DNA from: Allobosea sp. OK403
GTDB taxonomy: Bacteria; Pseudomonadota; Alphaproteobacteria; Rhizobiales; Beijerinckiaceae
DNA: 64,000 bases
Assembly: GCF_900113835.1 (NCBI RefSeq)
Contig: NZ_FOQV01000003.1
Coordinates: 434,001-498,000, forward strand
Direction: 5' to 3'
Shown: piece by piece, positions 63,894-64,000 of the stretch
Position numbering within the stretch: position 1 is the first letter of the stretch
Layout: each line of letters opens with the position of its first letter
Notes under the pieces: generated by a model
Told to the model about the DNA's origin: nothing
Seen by the model: only the letters and a program-made list of their open reading frames with translations
The model's database searches: none
Position numbers and translations under genes: made by a program

Positions 63894-64000
63894 TCAAGGC
63901 AAGGACACGATCGGGATCTGTTCCACATCGTTCAAGGCCTTGGTCACGACACCGGTCTGAGTTGACGATACGGAATAAAGCTTAACGAAATTAACCATTT
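63894..64000 (-). CDS. Possible short or partial gene at the right edge
   Basis: A minus-strand frame open from the right edge to a TGA at 63894..63896. From an ATG at 63998 it reads MVNFVKLYSVSSTQTG and VVTKALNDVEQIPIVSLP (34 residues). It may be the C-terminus of a gene beyond the window or a chance frame. No family recognised. Confidence 0.25.
   Translation of the reverse strand, partial: MVNFVKLYSVSSTQTGVVTKALNDVEQIPIVSLP

Overview
The window is high-GC, densely coded DNA of an alphaproteobacterium of the order Hyphomicrobiales (Rhizobiales). The main evidence is gene order typical of that order: ptsP-prfA-prmC-DUF4167, murA-DUF2948-hisD with UPF0262 and a low-molecular-weight phosphatase, and a membrane cytochrome c divergent from kdsB-pheA. 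Families such as UPF0262 and DUF2948 and several palindromic intergenic repeats fit the same group. A Bosea-like genus is my guess from overall flavour and cannot be proven here. I see no transposase, integrase, phage gene, CRISPR array, tRNA or rRNA. It reads as chromosomal core and metabolic DNA, not a mobile island.

Layout. 1-6.7 kb: the end of a MOSC protein, then a leftward block with DUF4167, prmC, a small secreted protein, prfA and ptsP. 6.9-7.1 kb: two tandem repeat units. 7.1-11.7 kb: divergent trehalose genes (otsA leftward; otsB and a GH15 hydrolase rightward) whose shared intergenic region has EcfG-type stress promoter motifs. 11.7-16.6 kb: a small membrane protein and a TetR regulator around a strong palindromic operator, an M20 peptidase, a LysE exporter and a secreted M14 carboxypeptidase. 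16.8-27.5 kb: an amino-acid catabolic region with two TPP enzymes, a DinB protein, an FAD amine oxidase, a LysR regulator, an ALDH7 dehydrogenase, glutaryl-CoA dehydrogenase and a CaiB-type CoA transferase, together suggesting lysine/glutarate degradation.

27.5-36.8 kb: cytochrome b561 with YceI, an HdeD-like protein, transaldolase, a sugar ABC importer and an iron-type ABC importer, both without ATPase genes. 37-38.3 kb: a PleD-like diguanylate cyclase. 38.4-43.7 kb: a valine degradation cluster (LysR, mmsA, a secreted unknown, an isobutyryl-CoA-dehydrogenase-like enzyme, mmsB). 43.8-47.1 kb: nudC, pheA, kdsB, cytochrome c. 47.3-54.7 kb: a Yej-type peptide importer operon with a DUF4260 gene inside it and deoB at its end. 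54.7-58.9 kb: a membrane chemoreceptor with a small partner, then TadE-like and TadG-like proteins. 59-63.5 kb: the leftward murA-hisD block.

The least ordinary feature is the repeats. At least six palindromic families lie between genes. One (family A, six copies) shares a core with a second (family B, two copies), and several A copies carry a hairpin whose sequence differs from copy to copy while pairing stays perfect, with arms up to 23 bp. Where a strong ribosome binding site or family length favoured an internal start I used that start. All coordinates and motifs were read by eye and no database search was run.
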